Below the pieces are notes generated by a model, which was given only the letters and a program-made list of their open reading frames with translations, was not told the origin of the DNA and did not search any database. Below are positions 7,434 through 16,505 of a DNA stretch of 33,902 nucleotides, piece after piece (position 1 is the first letter of the stretch; every line of letters starts with the position of its first letter). The DNA comes from Colicola sp016286205 (GTDB lineage: Bacteria; Bacteroidota; Bacteroidia; Bacteroidales; Paludibacteraceae): the NCBI GenBank assembly GCA_016286205.1, contig JAEESF010000016.1, positions 1-33,902 of the forward strand. Reading direction: 5' to 3'. Position numbers and translations under genes: made by a program.

Positions 7434-9427
7434 TATTTGAATCGACTAATCAAATTATATGCTTGATAGATGCCTAATTCTCCGGCTTTGCTGAGATCTG
7501 CCAGGCCTTTTTCATTCTCTCCAATAAATACATAGGTCAGTCCTCGATTGAAATAGGCCTCTGCAAAATCACCATCTAAGGAAATTGCACGAGAATAATG
7601 TTCTATTGCATCTTTCCATTCTCGTTGTGCGCATAGAATATTGGCTTTGTTATAATACGCAAATGAGAAGTCCGGTTGTAAACGCAGAACTTGGTCGTAA
7701 TCGCGCAACATAATATCAAAGTCCATATTCTTGGTTGTTTCCTGTTCGCCCGTGGCACGTTGGTATTCCAGCAGACGATACCGCCAGTTAGCACGGCAGA
7801 AGTAGATTATTGGTTCAAACGACTTATCTGCTAATTGTGCAGCTCGAGTACAATCGTCAATTGCACTGGTGTAATCCTGAACAATAGCAAACTCAATGGC
7901 TCGTGCGAAATAGAGGACAGCGAAAGGCTGTTCGTCTATGAGAGCTGACAATCGTGCTATTTCGGAGAAATGGAAATCAACCATTTCTGCCGTGAGTGCT
8001 ATTTCTTGCCCTGTGAAACGAAGCGTAGCCGGTAATGCTTCCGTACGATTCAACTGATCTACCAACGGATGATAATAATTGGTTCTTCTCAAACTTAAAT
8101 CTTGGCTGTAGTAGCAAAGACCAATATTTGGTTCGTTGATGACATCTTGATAACGCTTTTGTATACTGCCTCTGGTTTCAGAATCGTATTTCTGTTCTTC
8201 TTCGGTTGGTTCTTGCTTATTTTGTGCTGTATTAGCAGAGAACTCCTTTCTGTTATCTTTCTTCTGCGGTTGAGCTTCAGCCAATTGCATGTCTGTATTG
8301 GGTTGCTGAGCTTGTATTTTCTCCTTTTGTGCTTCCAGTGCTTGTGCACGCGAACGATAGCGATAAGCGGCTGCCAGTTGGCCTTGCTGTGTCTTAGCTT
8401 GTGCTGCTAGATAGTAACTGGGGAGGAAATAAGGATAACGAGCTATGAGCGAGTCCATATCTCTAATTACGTCATTCCATTGTTTCAGTTGCATCTCAAC
8501 CAATCCGCGCTGATAACGCATCTCTGTGCGTTCGGGTGCTAACTGAATAGCTTTATTCAAATCTTCCAAGGCACGATTATAATCTCCTACTTCCTGGCGC
8601 ATCATACCACGGTTGTAATAACTATCTGCTTCATTTGGCGCCAGACGAACGGCTTGATCGTAATCGGATAGAGCTCCGCGATAATTATGGCGATGATAAT
8701 GAATTACGCCGCGATTGATATAATCTCCTGCCCATTTGGAACCGAGATTGATCGCTTGTGTCAGTTGAACATAAGCGTCATCCTCGCGATTCAGCATAAG
8801 ATTGGTTACTCCTAGTGCGGACCAGACAGCAGGATTGGTTTTGTCATATACTGTTGCTTGCGTGAAGGCGTCTAAGGCAGTTAATGTATCTTTCTTAGCG
8901 ATACATATGCGCCCTTTTTCCGACCATATAGTTGCAGATTGAGGTTCTCTGCGCAACATCTGTTCTATATCCTCCAACGCGGCATCGTAATGCTTCATTT
9001 GTGCACGGGTATCGGCGCGAAGTAGCATATAGGTGCGATTTTCGGGAGAAAAACGCAATGCTTCCGAATAATCTTTCTCAGCTTTCTCAAATTGATTGAG
9101 TTGGCGGAATATGTATCCTCGTGCATAATAACTACCAGGCGAGAAAGGATTTCTTTCTAGTGCAGCATTACAATCTTGAAGCGCCCCTTGATAATCCTCC
9201 AACTGTATTTTTGCGATTGAACGGTACAGATACGGTTCGCTCAAATACGGCTTGAGACGAATGACCTGATTGAAGTATTGGATGGCAAGTACGTAATCCT
9301 CAAAATACAAGGCATTTCTGCCGATGGAAGTGATTCTATCGGTATTCATTTGCGCAAGTCCCTTACATGGCATAAGGCACAACGCGCAAAGCATAAGAAA
9401 TACTATGTTTCTACCTACAACCTTCAT
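7433..9427 (-). CDS. Secreted tetratricopeptide-repeat protein
   Basis: A 664-residue protein with signal peptide (MKVVGRNIVFLMLCALCLMP, then LAQ). Tandem TPR units of about 34 residues (for example YYARGYIFRQLNQFEKAEKD and YYNRGMMRQEVGDYNRALED) fill about residues 25-360. A Gln/Lys/Glu-rich linker follows (about 365-420), then a segment of unclear fold and a second group of TPRs near the C-terminus. TPR arrays bind other proteins; directly downstream of penicillin-binding protein 1A, a scaffolding role in the periplasm is plausible but inferred. The frame opens 12 codons earlier; I prefer the ATG at 9425-9427 because it starts a clean signal peptide. It overlaps the upstream gene by 17 bases and the downstream gene by one. 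Confidence 0.85.
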   Translation of the reverse strand: MKVVGRNIVFLMLCALCLMPCKGLAQMNTDRITSIGRNALYFEDYVLAIQYFNQVIRLKPYLSEPYLYRSIAKIQLEDYQGALQDCNAALERNPFSPGSYYARGYIFRQLNQFEKAEKDYSEALRFSPENRTYMLLRADTRAQMKHYDAALEDIEQMLRREPQSATIWSEKGRICIAKKDTLTALDAFTQATVYDKTNPAVWSALGVTNLMLNREDDAYVQLTQAINLGSKWAGDYINRGVIHYHRHNYRGALSDYDQAVRLAPNEADSYYNRGMMRQEVGDYNRALEDLNKAIQLAPERTEMRYQRGLVEMQLKQWNDVIRDMDSLIARYPYFLPSYYLAAQAKTQQGQLAAAYRYRSRAQALEAQKEKIQAQQPNTDMQLAEAQPQKKDNRKEFSANTAQNKQEPTEEEQKYDSETRGSIQKRYQDVINEPNIGLCYYSQDLSLRRTNYYHPLVDQLNRTEALPATLRFTGQEIALTAEMVDFHFSEIARLSALIDEQPFAVLYFARAIEFAIVQDYTSAIDDCTRAAQLADKSFEPIIYFCRANWRYRLLEYQRATGEQETTKNMDFDIMLRDYDQVLRLQPDFSFAYYNKANILCAQREWKDAIEHYSRAISLDGDFAEAYFNRGLTYVFIGENEKGLADLSKAGELGIYQAYNLISRFK

Positions 9428-11681
9428 TTGGATTAAACCAACGAGGAACATCGAACTGCTCATTCGGATCGTAGCCTAATTCTTCATCTGCCAATACTTT
9501 TTGCATATATAGGGCGCAAATAGGCAATGCCATAGATGCACCTTGTCCTTCAGCCATATTGTCAAAATGTATGCCACGATCTTCTCCTCCGACCCATGTT
9601 CCACTAACGAGTGAGGGAGTGAAGCACATAAACCAACCATCGGAGTTATTGTTGGTTGTACCTGTTTTTCCGCCCATTGGTGCATTAACTCCGTACTTAT
9701 AACGCACTCGAACACCTGTTCCTCCATCCATTACCGCTCGCAGCATGTGAATCATCTTATAGGCGGTAGTTTCGCTGATAATCTCATGTGTACGAGGAGC
9801 AAACATGCCAATAACGTTGCCATTGTTATCCTCTATGCGCGTAACGTATAGCGGCTCAGTACGAATGCCTTTGTTAGCAAACGTAGTATAGGCGTCTACC
9901 ATCTCTTCCACACTAACTTCGCATGGTCCAAGACAAAGCGAAACAACGGGAACAATTTCACCTTGTATGCCAAACGAACGCATCATCTTGACTAACTGTT
10001 CCGGAGTGAAAAGAGACATCAGATATGCAGCAATCCAGTTACTGGAGTTCTTCAATCCCCACGTGAGTGTTACGGTGTCTCCTTTGTATTTGTCGTGCGT
10101 ATCACGCGGACTCCATTCACGTCCGTTGGCATCATAGAGTGTGATAGGTTCGTTGACCACTTTTTCGCAAGGCCACATACCTTCATCCATTGCGAGCGTA
10201 TATAAGTACGGTTTGATAGTAGAACCTACTTGTCGGCGACCTTTTGTAGCCATATCGTATTGGAAATGCGCGAAATCAGGCCCTCCGACATATGCCTTGA
10301 CATGTCCAGTATGCGGATCCATTGACATGAAACCACAACGCAAGAAACTCTTCTGCCACTTGATGGAATCGTACGGAGAAAGTACCGTATCAATCATACC
10401 ACGATCGTAGGTAAAGAGTTGCATTTCACGTGGTGTCATAAAGTTCTGCTCGATTTCTTCAGCGCTTGCATTGGCTTTCTTCAAAGCACGATAGCGGTCT
10501 GTCTGTCGCATAGAACGATTCATAATTCCATCGATTTCGCTTTGTTTGAGCGAGCGAGAGAATGGAGCATTCTTTTTGCGTTGCAGCTCCTTGAAGAAAG
10601 AAACTTGCTGTTCGCGCATATGTTCGCTTACCGCTTCTTCTGCATAGCGTTGCATACGCGAATCAATAGTGGTGTAGATTTTCAAACCATCTTGATACAA
10701 ATCGTATTTGCTGCCATCTGCCTTGTGATTCTTCTCACAAAAGCCGTACAATGGGTTGTTTTCCCATTGCCATTTATCCAGTTTGTATTGCTGCTGATTC
10801 CATTCGGAATAATCGCTTTGTTTCGGTTCTTTGGCACTCAGCATGCCACGTAGGAACTCACGAAAATACGGTGCTAATCCCTGTTTGTGGTCAACGGAAC
10901 TATAATGTAATTCAAGTGGCAGTTCTGCAACGGAATCGCGTGTAGCAGCATCGATATAACCATATTTCTCCATTTGGCCAAGAACGACATTGCGTCTTCC
11001 TTTGGCTCTTTCCGGATAACGAACAGGGTTGTAGAGCGATGGGTTCTTACACATACCAACCAATGTGGCTGCTTCTTCCAGCTTGAGATTCATTGGCGTA
11101 GTAGAGAAATAAACCTGCGATGCCGTTTGGATGCCTACGGCATTATACAGGAAATCAAACTGATTGAGGTACATCAGCAAAATCTCATCTTTGGAATAGA
11201 GTCGTTCCAATTTTGTAGCGATGACCCATTCGATAGGCTTTTGCATAGCGCGTTCGAAGATGTTGTTGGCACGTGGCGACCATAATTGCTTGGCCAATTG
11301 CTGTGTCAGCGTACTTCCTCCACCTGCGCGACCAAGTTTGAGAACCGCACGGAACATCGACTTGAAATCCACACCTGTATGATCGTAAAAACGCGCATCC
11401 TCTGTGGCTATGAGCGCCTGAATCAATTGCGGCGAAAGATCGGTGTATTGTACTCCGATGCGGTTTTCATAACGATAGTAACGTCCCAAAGAAACCATAT
11501 CGGACGAAATAACTTCGCTCGCGAACGTGTTTTTAGGGTTCTGCAATTCTTCCAACGGAGGCAAATAACCTAATGCTCCTTTCGTAATAAGCCAAATAAC
11601 AAGCCATCCAACGAGCATGCCTCCAAGGAACAATCCCCAGAACCAGGTTAAAAATGTTTTGTGCCAAGATTTTGTTGTCAT
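9411..11681 (-). CDS. Penicillin-binding protein 1A, bifunctional transglycosylase/transpeptidase
   Basis: A class A penicillin-binding protein of 756 residues that polymerises glycan strands and cross-links peptides in the periplasm. It has one N-terminal membrane segment (about 12-33). The GT51 domain shows the catalytic Glu95 in EDARFYDH and GGSTLTQQLAKQLW (121-134). The transpeptidase domain carries the nucleophile Ser487 in STIK, Ser-Ser-Asn (546-548) and KTGT (672-675). A region of about 110 residues (340-450) between the catalytic domains is longer than in many homologs and is seen in Bacteroidetes. It starts 15 bases after hemW and overlaps the TPR gene by 17. All active-site motifs are intact. 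It corresponds to mrcA/ponA. Confidence 0.95.
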   Translation of the reverse strand: MTTKSWHKTFLTWFWGLFLGGMLVGWLVIWLITKGALGYLPPLEELQNPKNTFASEVISSDMVSLGRYYRYENRIGVQYTDLSPQLIQALIATEDARFYDHTGVDFKSMFRAVLKLGRAGGGSTLTQQLAKQLWSPRANNIFERAMQKPIEWVIATKLERLYSKDEILLMYLNQFDFLYNAVGIQTASQVYFSTTPMNLKLEEAATLVGMCKNPSLYNPVRYPERAKGRRNVVLGQMEKYGYIDAATRDSVAELPLELHYSSVDHKQGLAPYFREFLRGMLSAKEPKQSDYSEWNQQQYKLDKWQWENNPLYGFCEKNHKADGSKYDLYQDGLKIYTTIDSRMQRYAEEAVSEHMREQQVSFFKELQRKKNAPFSRSLKQSEIDGIMNRSMRQTDRYRALKKANASAEEIEQNFMTPREMQLFTYDRGMIDTVLSPYDSIKWQKSFLRCGFMSMDPHTGHVKAYVGGPDFAHFQYDMATKGRRQVGSTIKPYLYTLAMDEGMWPCEKVVNEPITLYDANGREWSPRDTHDKYKGDTVTLTWGLKNSSNWIAAYLMSLFTPEQLVKMMRSFGIQGEIVPVVSLCLGPCEVSVEEMVDAYTTFANKGIRTEPLYVTRIEDNNGNVIGMFAPRTHEIISETTAYKMIHMLRAVMDGGTGVRVRYKYGVNAPMGGKTGTTNNNSDGWFMCFTPSLVSGTWVGGEDRGIHFDNMAEGQGASMALPICALYMQKVLADEELGYDPNEQFDVPRWFNPNEGCR

Positions 11682-11696
11682 ATTTTTGCTATTTTA

Positions 11697-12815
11697 TTAT
11701 TCAATCATTAAGTCCATTATAATGCGATTCAAAACGTGCAATCCCTGTTGTGTTGCGATGATCCTGCCATCGGTTGTTTTTGTAAGCAAATTATCTCGTA
11801 GTGCTCTCGTGATTGTCTCGGTAATGTCTCGGTAATGTCTCGATAAAGTCTCGTTCATTCTGCACTTTTCTAAGTTGATTCCGCGGTTGGTTCTGAGACC
11901 GAGCATTACATATTCATTAAATCGATCAATTTCTGTTAGTTCTTCTTTCTCTCTCTGCAAATCGTGTGCCATAATACCGGTAATGTAGGCTTCGAGATTC
12001 TCCGGATTCCAACTCCGTGTGTTCTGTATATATGAATGCGCACCGGCTCCAATTCCGATATACGGCGTTCCATTCCAATAATTACTGTTGTGTTTTGCTT
12101 CGTAGCCAGACTGTGCAAAATTGCTTACTTCGTAGTGGACAAAGCCTTCCTCTTTTAGTCGTTGGCACAATAGATCGTACATCTGATTTTCCGTGTCTTC
12201 GTCAATCGGAAGAATCTCGCCGTTATCTCGTTTTTGCGTTAATGGCGTGCCATCTTCGTACATCAGCCCATAGCACGATATATGTTGTACATTCAGGCTT
12301 AACGCTGATGCTATGTCTGCTTTCCATGTTTCGATGGTTTGCCTTGGAAGAGCATACATCAGGTCAATCGAAATGTTGTCAAATCCAGCTTGCTGCGCCA
12401 TCTGCACGGCTTCGAAGGCTAGCTTGGAGTTGTGACGTCTTCCCAGTAACTGCAGTAGTTCATCTTGGAAAGACTGAACACCGATGGATAATCGGTTGAC
12501 TCCAACTTTGTGGATAGCAGTTAGATATTCTGGTGTCAAATCACCAGGATTCGCCTCCATCGTAATTTCTTCCGCGTCAGTTGTCCCAATAGCTCGCAGA
12601 ATGGATTGAATCTGCTCTGCTGTTAGCATCGAAGGAGTTCCTCCGCCAATATATATAGTCTGAATCGGCTCGTCAGCCTCTTCTCGGCGTTCTTTGATTT
12701 CCTGTAGTAGAGCTTGTACATATTCCTCGCGACGATCCAGAAGGACTGTAGAGAAGAAGTCGCAGTATAGGCAGCGCTTCTTGCAAAAAGGAATGTGAAC
12801 GTACAAGCCAGCCAT
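11697..12815 (-). CDS. hemW: HemW-type radical SAM protein (heme chaperone family)
   Basis: A 372-residue radical SAM protein. Cys11, Cys15 and Cys18 (CKKRCLYC) bind the [4Fe-4S] cluster; IYIGGGTPS and the HNSNYW motif are typical of HemW, which binds heme and may insert it into haemoproteins. It was historically called oxygen-independent coproporphyrinogen III oxidase, but the CxxxCxxC without the further Cys of HemN fits HemW. The C-terminal part, around RHYRDITETITR, is encoded by an 11-bp tandem array (11794-11853), unlike any homolog I can recall at this position. Start overlaps the rarA stop as TAATG. Confidence 0.9.
   Translation of the reverse strand: MAGLYVHIPFCKKRCLYCDFFSTVLLDRREEYVQALLQEIKERREEADEPIQTIYIGGGTPSMLTAEQIQSILRAIGTTDAEEITMEANPGDLTPEYLTAIHKVGVNRLSIGVQSFQDELLQLLGRRHNSKLAFEAVQMAQQAGFDNISIDLMYALPRQTIETWKADIASALSLNVQHISCYGLMYEDGTPLTQKRDNGEILPIDEDTENQMYDLLCQRLKEEGFVHYEVSNFAQSGYEAKHNSNYWNGTPYIGIGAGAHSYIQNTRSWNPENLEAYITGIMAHDLQREKEELTEIDRFNEYVMLGLRTNRGINLEKCRMNETLSRHYRDITETITRALRDNLLTKTTDGRIIATQQGLHVLNRIIMDLMIE
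11794..11853. repeat. 11-bp tandem array, six TCTCG units, inside hemW
   Basis: TCTCG occurs at 11794, 11805, 11816, 11827, 11838 and 11849, each exactly 11 bases apart. The central units are near-identical (TCTCGGTAATG twice, TCTCGATAAAG next). In the hemW reading direction the unit is CGAGACATTAC. The spacing is close to one helical turn. The reading frame stays open throughout. Bases 11806-11833 match 25768-25795 with one mismatch. Confidence 0.9.
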
Positions 12816-14035
12816 TAGTCGTTATGCCAAAATACAGTTCCCACTAGTTCGTCAGGTAGGTATTGCTGCTCTACAAAATGTCCCGGAAAATCGTGTGGAT
12901 ACTTATAGCCTTCAGCATAGCCAAGTTCTTTCATGAGTGAAGTGGGCGCATTACGAAGGTGCAAAGGAACCGGTAGATTTCCTGTTTCGCGCACTTTTTC
13001 AAGTGCAGCATCTATGGCCAAATAAGCAGAGTTGTTCTTCTTACAAGTGGCAAGATAGATGGTGGTTTCTGCTAACGGGATACGTCCTTCCGGCCAACCA
13101 ACTTTGTTCACCACATCAAAACAGGTATTGGCCAGTAACATTGCGTTGGGATTAGCCAGACCAATATCTTCGCTAGCCGCAATCACCAATCTGCGCGCAA
13201 TAAATTTCGGATCTTCGCCTCCCTCAATCATTCTTGCAAGCCAATAAATAGCAGCATCGGGATTACTTCCTCGGATAGATTTGATGAACGCAGAGATGAT
13301 GTCGTAATGCATTTCTCCATCCTTGTCATAGGCAACAGGATTTTGTTGCAATTGTTTGGTAACAGTATCGTTGTCTATTATATTGGTTCCGCTATTAGTA
13401 ACCAACTCTATGATATTCAGTAGTTTACGAGCGTCTCCTCCACTATATCGAAGCAGGGCTTCAGTCTCTTTGACCTCGATATGTAGATTTCTAATAACCT
13501 CATCTTGCGTCAAAGCGCGGTTGAAAAGTTCTAATAGGTCATCCTTGTCAAGCGACTTAAGAACATAGACCTGACAACGACTTAAAAGTGGCGTGATTAC
13601 TTCGAAACTCGGATTTTCAGTAGTAGCACCAATCAAAGTAATCGTTCCATCTTCTACTGCGCCTAGCAAACTATCTTGTTGCGACTTTGAGAAACGATGA
13701 ATCTCATCGATAAATAAGATTGGACTCCGTCCATCTGTAGGAGCAAATAGACCACTATTGAGAGAGGCTGTACGTTTCGCTTTGTCAATGACATCACGCA
13801 CCTCTTTCACGCCACTAGTCACAGCACTAAGCGTATAGAACGGGCGTTGTAATTGGTGTGCAATAATGCGTGCTAGAGTCGTTTTCCCCACACCCGGAGG
13901 TCCCCATAGAATAAAACTGGAGAGATTACCACTCTCTATCATTTGTCGAAGAATGGCTCCTTGTCCGACCAGATGTTTTTGGCCTATGTATTCGTCCAAA
14001 TTTTTCGGACGCAATCGTTCTGCTAATGGTTGCAT
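12815..14035 (-). CDS. rarA: Replication-associated recombination protein A (RarA/MgsA), AAA+ ATPase
   Basis: A 406-residue clamp-loader-like ATPase that acts at stalled replication forks. Walker A is GPPGVGKT (45-52), Walker B FIDEIH (Asp110, Glu111), sensor 1 GATTENPSF (136-144) and the arginine finger Arg153 in LLSRCQ. The C-terminal half (SAFIKSIRGSNPDAAIYWLARM and RRLVIAASEDIGLANP) is the usual RarA tetramerisation region. Length is normal. Its start overlaps the recN stop by 13 bases and its stop overlaps the hemW start as TAATG, so recN, rarA and hemW are probably translated from one message. Confidence 0.96.
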   Translation of the reverse strand: MQPLAERLRPKNLDEYIGQKHLVGQGAILRQMIESGNLSSFILWGPPGVGKTTLARIIAHQLQRPFYTLSAVTSGVKEVRDVIDKAKRTASLNSGLFAPTDGRSPILFIDEIHRFSKSQQDSLLGAVEDGTITLIGATTENPSFEVITPLLSRCQVYVLKSLDKDDLLELFNRALTQDEVIRNLHIEVKETEALLRYSGGDARKLLNIIELVTNSGTNIIDNDTVTKQLQQNPVAYDKDGEMHYDIISAFIKSIRGSNPDAAIYWLARMIEGGEDPKFIARRLVIAASEDIGLANPNAMLLANTCFDVVNKVGWPEGRIPLAETTIYLATCKKNNSAYLAIDAALEKVRETGNLPVPLHLRNAPTSLMKELGYAEGYKYPHDFPGHFVEQQYLPDELVGTVFWHND

Positions 14036-15600
14036 ATCAGTTGTTTGGCATTAGCGATAGCTTCCGGAGATGGCGTGCGGCCACTCAACATGGTAGCTAT
14101 TTCGTTGATTCTTTCTTCCTGGTTGAGCAAGCGGATGTGTGTTTCCGTCCGTGTCGCCGTATCGGCTTTGTAGACGCAATAATGCGTTTCTCCGAGTGCC
14201 GCTATCTGTGGCAAGTGAGTAATGGCAATCACTTGTCGTGAGTTAGCAATCTCGCGCATGGTATGAGCCATTTGCGTGGCGATGTCACCACTTACTCCCG
14301 TATCTATCTCGTCAAAGATAATTGTTGGTAGTCCTTTGCGCCCTGCAATTAGCGCTTTGACACAGAGCATAAGTCGGCTCATTTCGCCGCCAGATGCAAC
14401 TTCGCTTACTGGTCGCATGGTTTGGTTCAGATTGGCAGCGAAAAGCAGCTGAACTTCATCTTTGCCGGTCGGAGTGAATTCATCTAGCGCTGTGAACTGC
14501 AGATCGATGTTGGCATGAGCAATACCCAACCGCTTCAACTCGCCTATCAGACGTTCGCTGATCTGAGGCGATACTGTTTGGCGAGCCTTGCGAAGCTCAT
14601 TTGCCGTTTCTTGTAGCGCAGAGGTACATTCTTTGAGAACTTTCTCCGCTTCCGCTATATCATGATCAAACGAGTCGAAGCGATTAACCTGCTGTTCTAG
14701 GTCGTTGCGCTGACGAATCAAATCTTCTACATCTTGTGCGTTATATTTACGCAGTAGGCTATTTATCAACTCGATGCGTTCTTCCAACCACTGAAGACGT
14801 TCAGGATCCATCTCCGTACGTTCGGCCAGTCGTTCTGCTTCGCGACTGATATCTTGCAGCTCTATGCGCGCACTCTCGATTCGTTCTTGCAGGCCAGGTG
14901 CTACTTCGTCTAAACGGCACGAATGTAACAAGTCCATAACACTGGTTCCTTCGCCGCTAAGAGCGCTGACCGCCGTTTCTAGCGCATATCGCATCTCTTC
15001 TGCATGACTGAGACGATAATGCTCGGCCTCCAGTTCTTCCAGTTCTCCCTCCTGCAAATTGGCCTCTACTAATGTTTGATAGCGGAAAAGAATATAGTCC
15101 GCATCTTGTTGACTCTGCGCCGCCAATCGTTTTAAGTCTTTTAACGTATTCTCAGCTTGTTGCCATGCCTCGTAACGAGTGGAGTAGGTGGCCAATAATG
15201 TCTCATTGCCGGCAAATGCATCCACTACACTTAATTGAAATGCATTGCTCTCCAGTAGCAAATTAGCATGTTGCGAGTGAATGTCAATGAGACGAGCAGA
15301 CAATTCTTTCAATTCCTGTAGCGTTACTAATCCGTCATCTACAAACGAACGACTTTTTCCATTTCGGTATAGTTCGCGCCGAACAATACCTTCGTCGAAC
15401 TCTGCTTCGATAATGCATCGTTCTTCGCCATCAGTAATGGCCTTGCTATCAGCACGCGCACCCATTACTAGTGCGAGAGCACCAAGGATAATGGTTTTTC
15501 CTGCGCCAGTTTCACCGGTCATAACCGAGAAGCCATTACTGAAATCGATATCCAGATGGCTGATTAACGCGTAGTTCTCTATGTGTAAATGCTTAAGCAT
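14023..15600 (-). CDS. recN: DNA repair protein RecN, SMC-like ATPase
   Basis: A 525-residue SMC-like protein for double-strand break repair. The N-terminal half ATPase has Walker A GETGAGKT (29-36); the middle is coiled coil (about 150-360, rich in Glu, Leu and Arg); the C-terminal half has the signature EVASGGEMSRLML and Walker B IIFDEIDTGVSGD. The family is usually about 550 residues. The start ATG overlaps the TGA of the DUF4835 gene as TGATG. The order DUF4835 then recN is, to my knowledge, common in Bacteroidetes. Confidence 0.96.
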   Translation of the reverse strand: MLKHLHIENYALISHLDIDFSNGFSVMTGETGAGKTIILGALALVMGARADSKAITDGEERCIIEAEFDEGIVRRELYRNGKSRSFVDDGLVTLQELKELSARLIDIHSQHANLLLESNAFQLSVVDAFAGNETLLATYSTRYEAWQQAENTLKDLKRLAAQSQQDADYILFRYQTLVEANLQEGELEELEAEHYRLSHAEEMRYALETAVSALSGEGTSVMDLLHSCRLDEVAPGLQERIESARIELQDISREAERLAERTEMDPERLQWLEERIELINSLLRKYNAQDVEDLIRQRNDLEQQVNRFDSFDHDIAEAEKVLKECTSALQETANELRKARQTVSPQISERLIGELKRLGIAHANIDLQFTALDEFTPTGKDEVQLLFAANLNQTMRPVSEVASGGEMSRLMLCVKALIAGRKGLPTIIFDEIDTGVSGDIATQMAHTMREIANSRQVIAITHLPQIAALGETHYCVYKADTATRTETHIRLLNQEERINEIATMLSGRTPSPEAIANAKQLICNH

Positions 15601-16505
15601 CAGTCTTGTGTGATTTTGTCGTATGTATTTTGTCGTGTGGGATCAATATCCATCAAGATCTCTTGTACGATTTTTTTCTCCTTGTCCGTGCCTCGTTTGA
15701 ATATATCTACCAGTTCGTCTGATTTAGCATCCAAAAACGTATTGATGACGTAAGTGGCAGGACGAGCACGATAAGAATCGCGTAGAACGGGCATTCCTTC
15801 TGCTATTCTAGCGCGTCCGTTAGTTACATTCGTTGCCATCTCATCCAAACCAAGTCGATGGTAGGTGTAATAGTACTCGCGGTATTTGCGAAATGCTTCA
15901 TCCAAGAGATTGTTGGTGATAGCGTAGCGATTGCGATTACTATCAAATGCGCGCCATCCTTTCTGTTCCGAACTCTCCATACTTGCGCTTTGACAGGCAT
16001 TCACAATTTCTTCGCATGCTTGGAAATACGGTGTTCCACCCAGTCGCTGATAACTATCCATGTCGTGCCCGATGATAAGGTAGCAATAGAAAGCCAGCAT
16101 TGCAGTCAGATTGGTTGTAAACTGATTCTGTTGATATTCTATGCGATCGTATTCCTGATACGTAAAATTGAATGTGTTGTCTTTGAAATTGAGCAAAGGA
16201 GTCGTATAGGTTGTGCCAAAAACAGGTCTGCGACTCTGTAACGTCATTTCACAACTGTACATATTGTCGGAAACAGCGTTGACTACCAACAGCATGGAAC
16301 ATTCTATCTTCTCGTGCTCTGCAAACGTCATATTGGTCCAACGATTCTGATTGATATACTCCTCAATAGCAGTCTTTAGAGTAGAGAAGACTTGCTTATT
16401 GGACCCTTCGATCTTATCAGAATTGATGGTAACTGTGCAACGCAGTTCTTGCGCGGCAATGTGCATCGCACATAGGGAAAGCAATATAAATATTATTTTC
16501 TTCAT
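15600..16505 (-). CDS. DUF4835 family protein, PorD-like type IX secretion component
   Basis: A 301-residue exported protein with signal peptide (MKKIIFILLSLCAMHIAAQE). The mature start ELRCTVTINSDKIEGSNKQVF and the motif RRPVFGTTYTTPLLNF are hallmarks of DUF4835, which recent annotation calls PorD of the type IX secretion system; its precise role there is not settled in my knowledge. The protein is expected in the periplasm or at the outer membrane. It overlaps the upstream DUF4831 gene by four bases (ATGA) and recN by one. Two T9SS-type cargo proteins and a PorE-like protein elsewhere in the window make a T9SS role coherent. Confidence 0.82.
   Translation of the reverse strand: MKKIIFILLSLCAMHIAAQELRCTVTINSDKIEGSNKQVFSTLKTAIEEYINQNRWTNMTFAEHEKIECSMLLVVNAVSDNMYSCEMTLQSRRPVFGTTYTTPLLNFKDNTFNFTYQEYDRIEYQQNQFTTNLTAMLAFYCYLIIGHDMDSYQRLGGTPYFQACEEIVNACQSASMESSEQKGWRAFDSNRNRYAITNNLLDEAFRKYREYYYTYHRLGLDEMATNVTNGRARIAEGMPVLRDSYRARPATYVINTFLDAKSDELVDIFKRGTDKEKKIVQEILMDIDPTRQNTYDKITQD

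Noticed and set aside
11794..11853. CRISPR-like array in hemW
   Set aside because: Units of 11 bases with no spacers and an intact reading frame; not a CRISPR array.
11697..12815. True coproporphyrinogen III dehydrogenase (HemN)
   Set aside because: The CxxxCxxC without HemN's additional conserved residues, the HNSNYW motif and the length fit HemW better.
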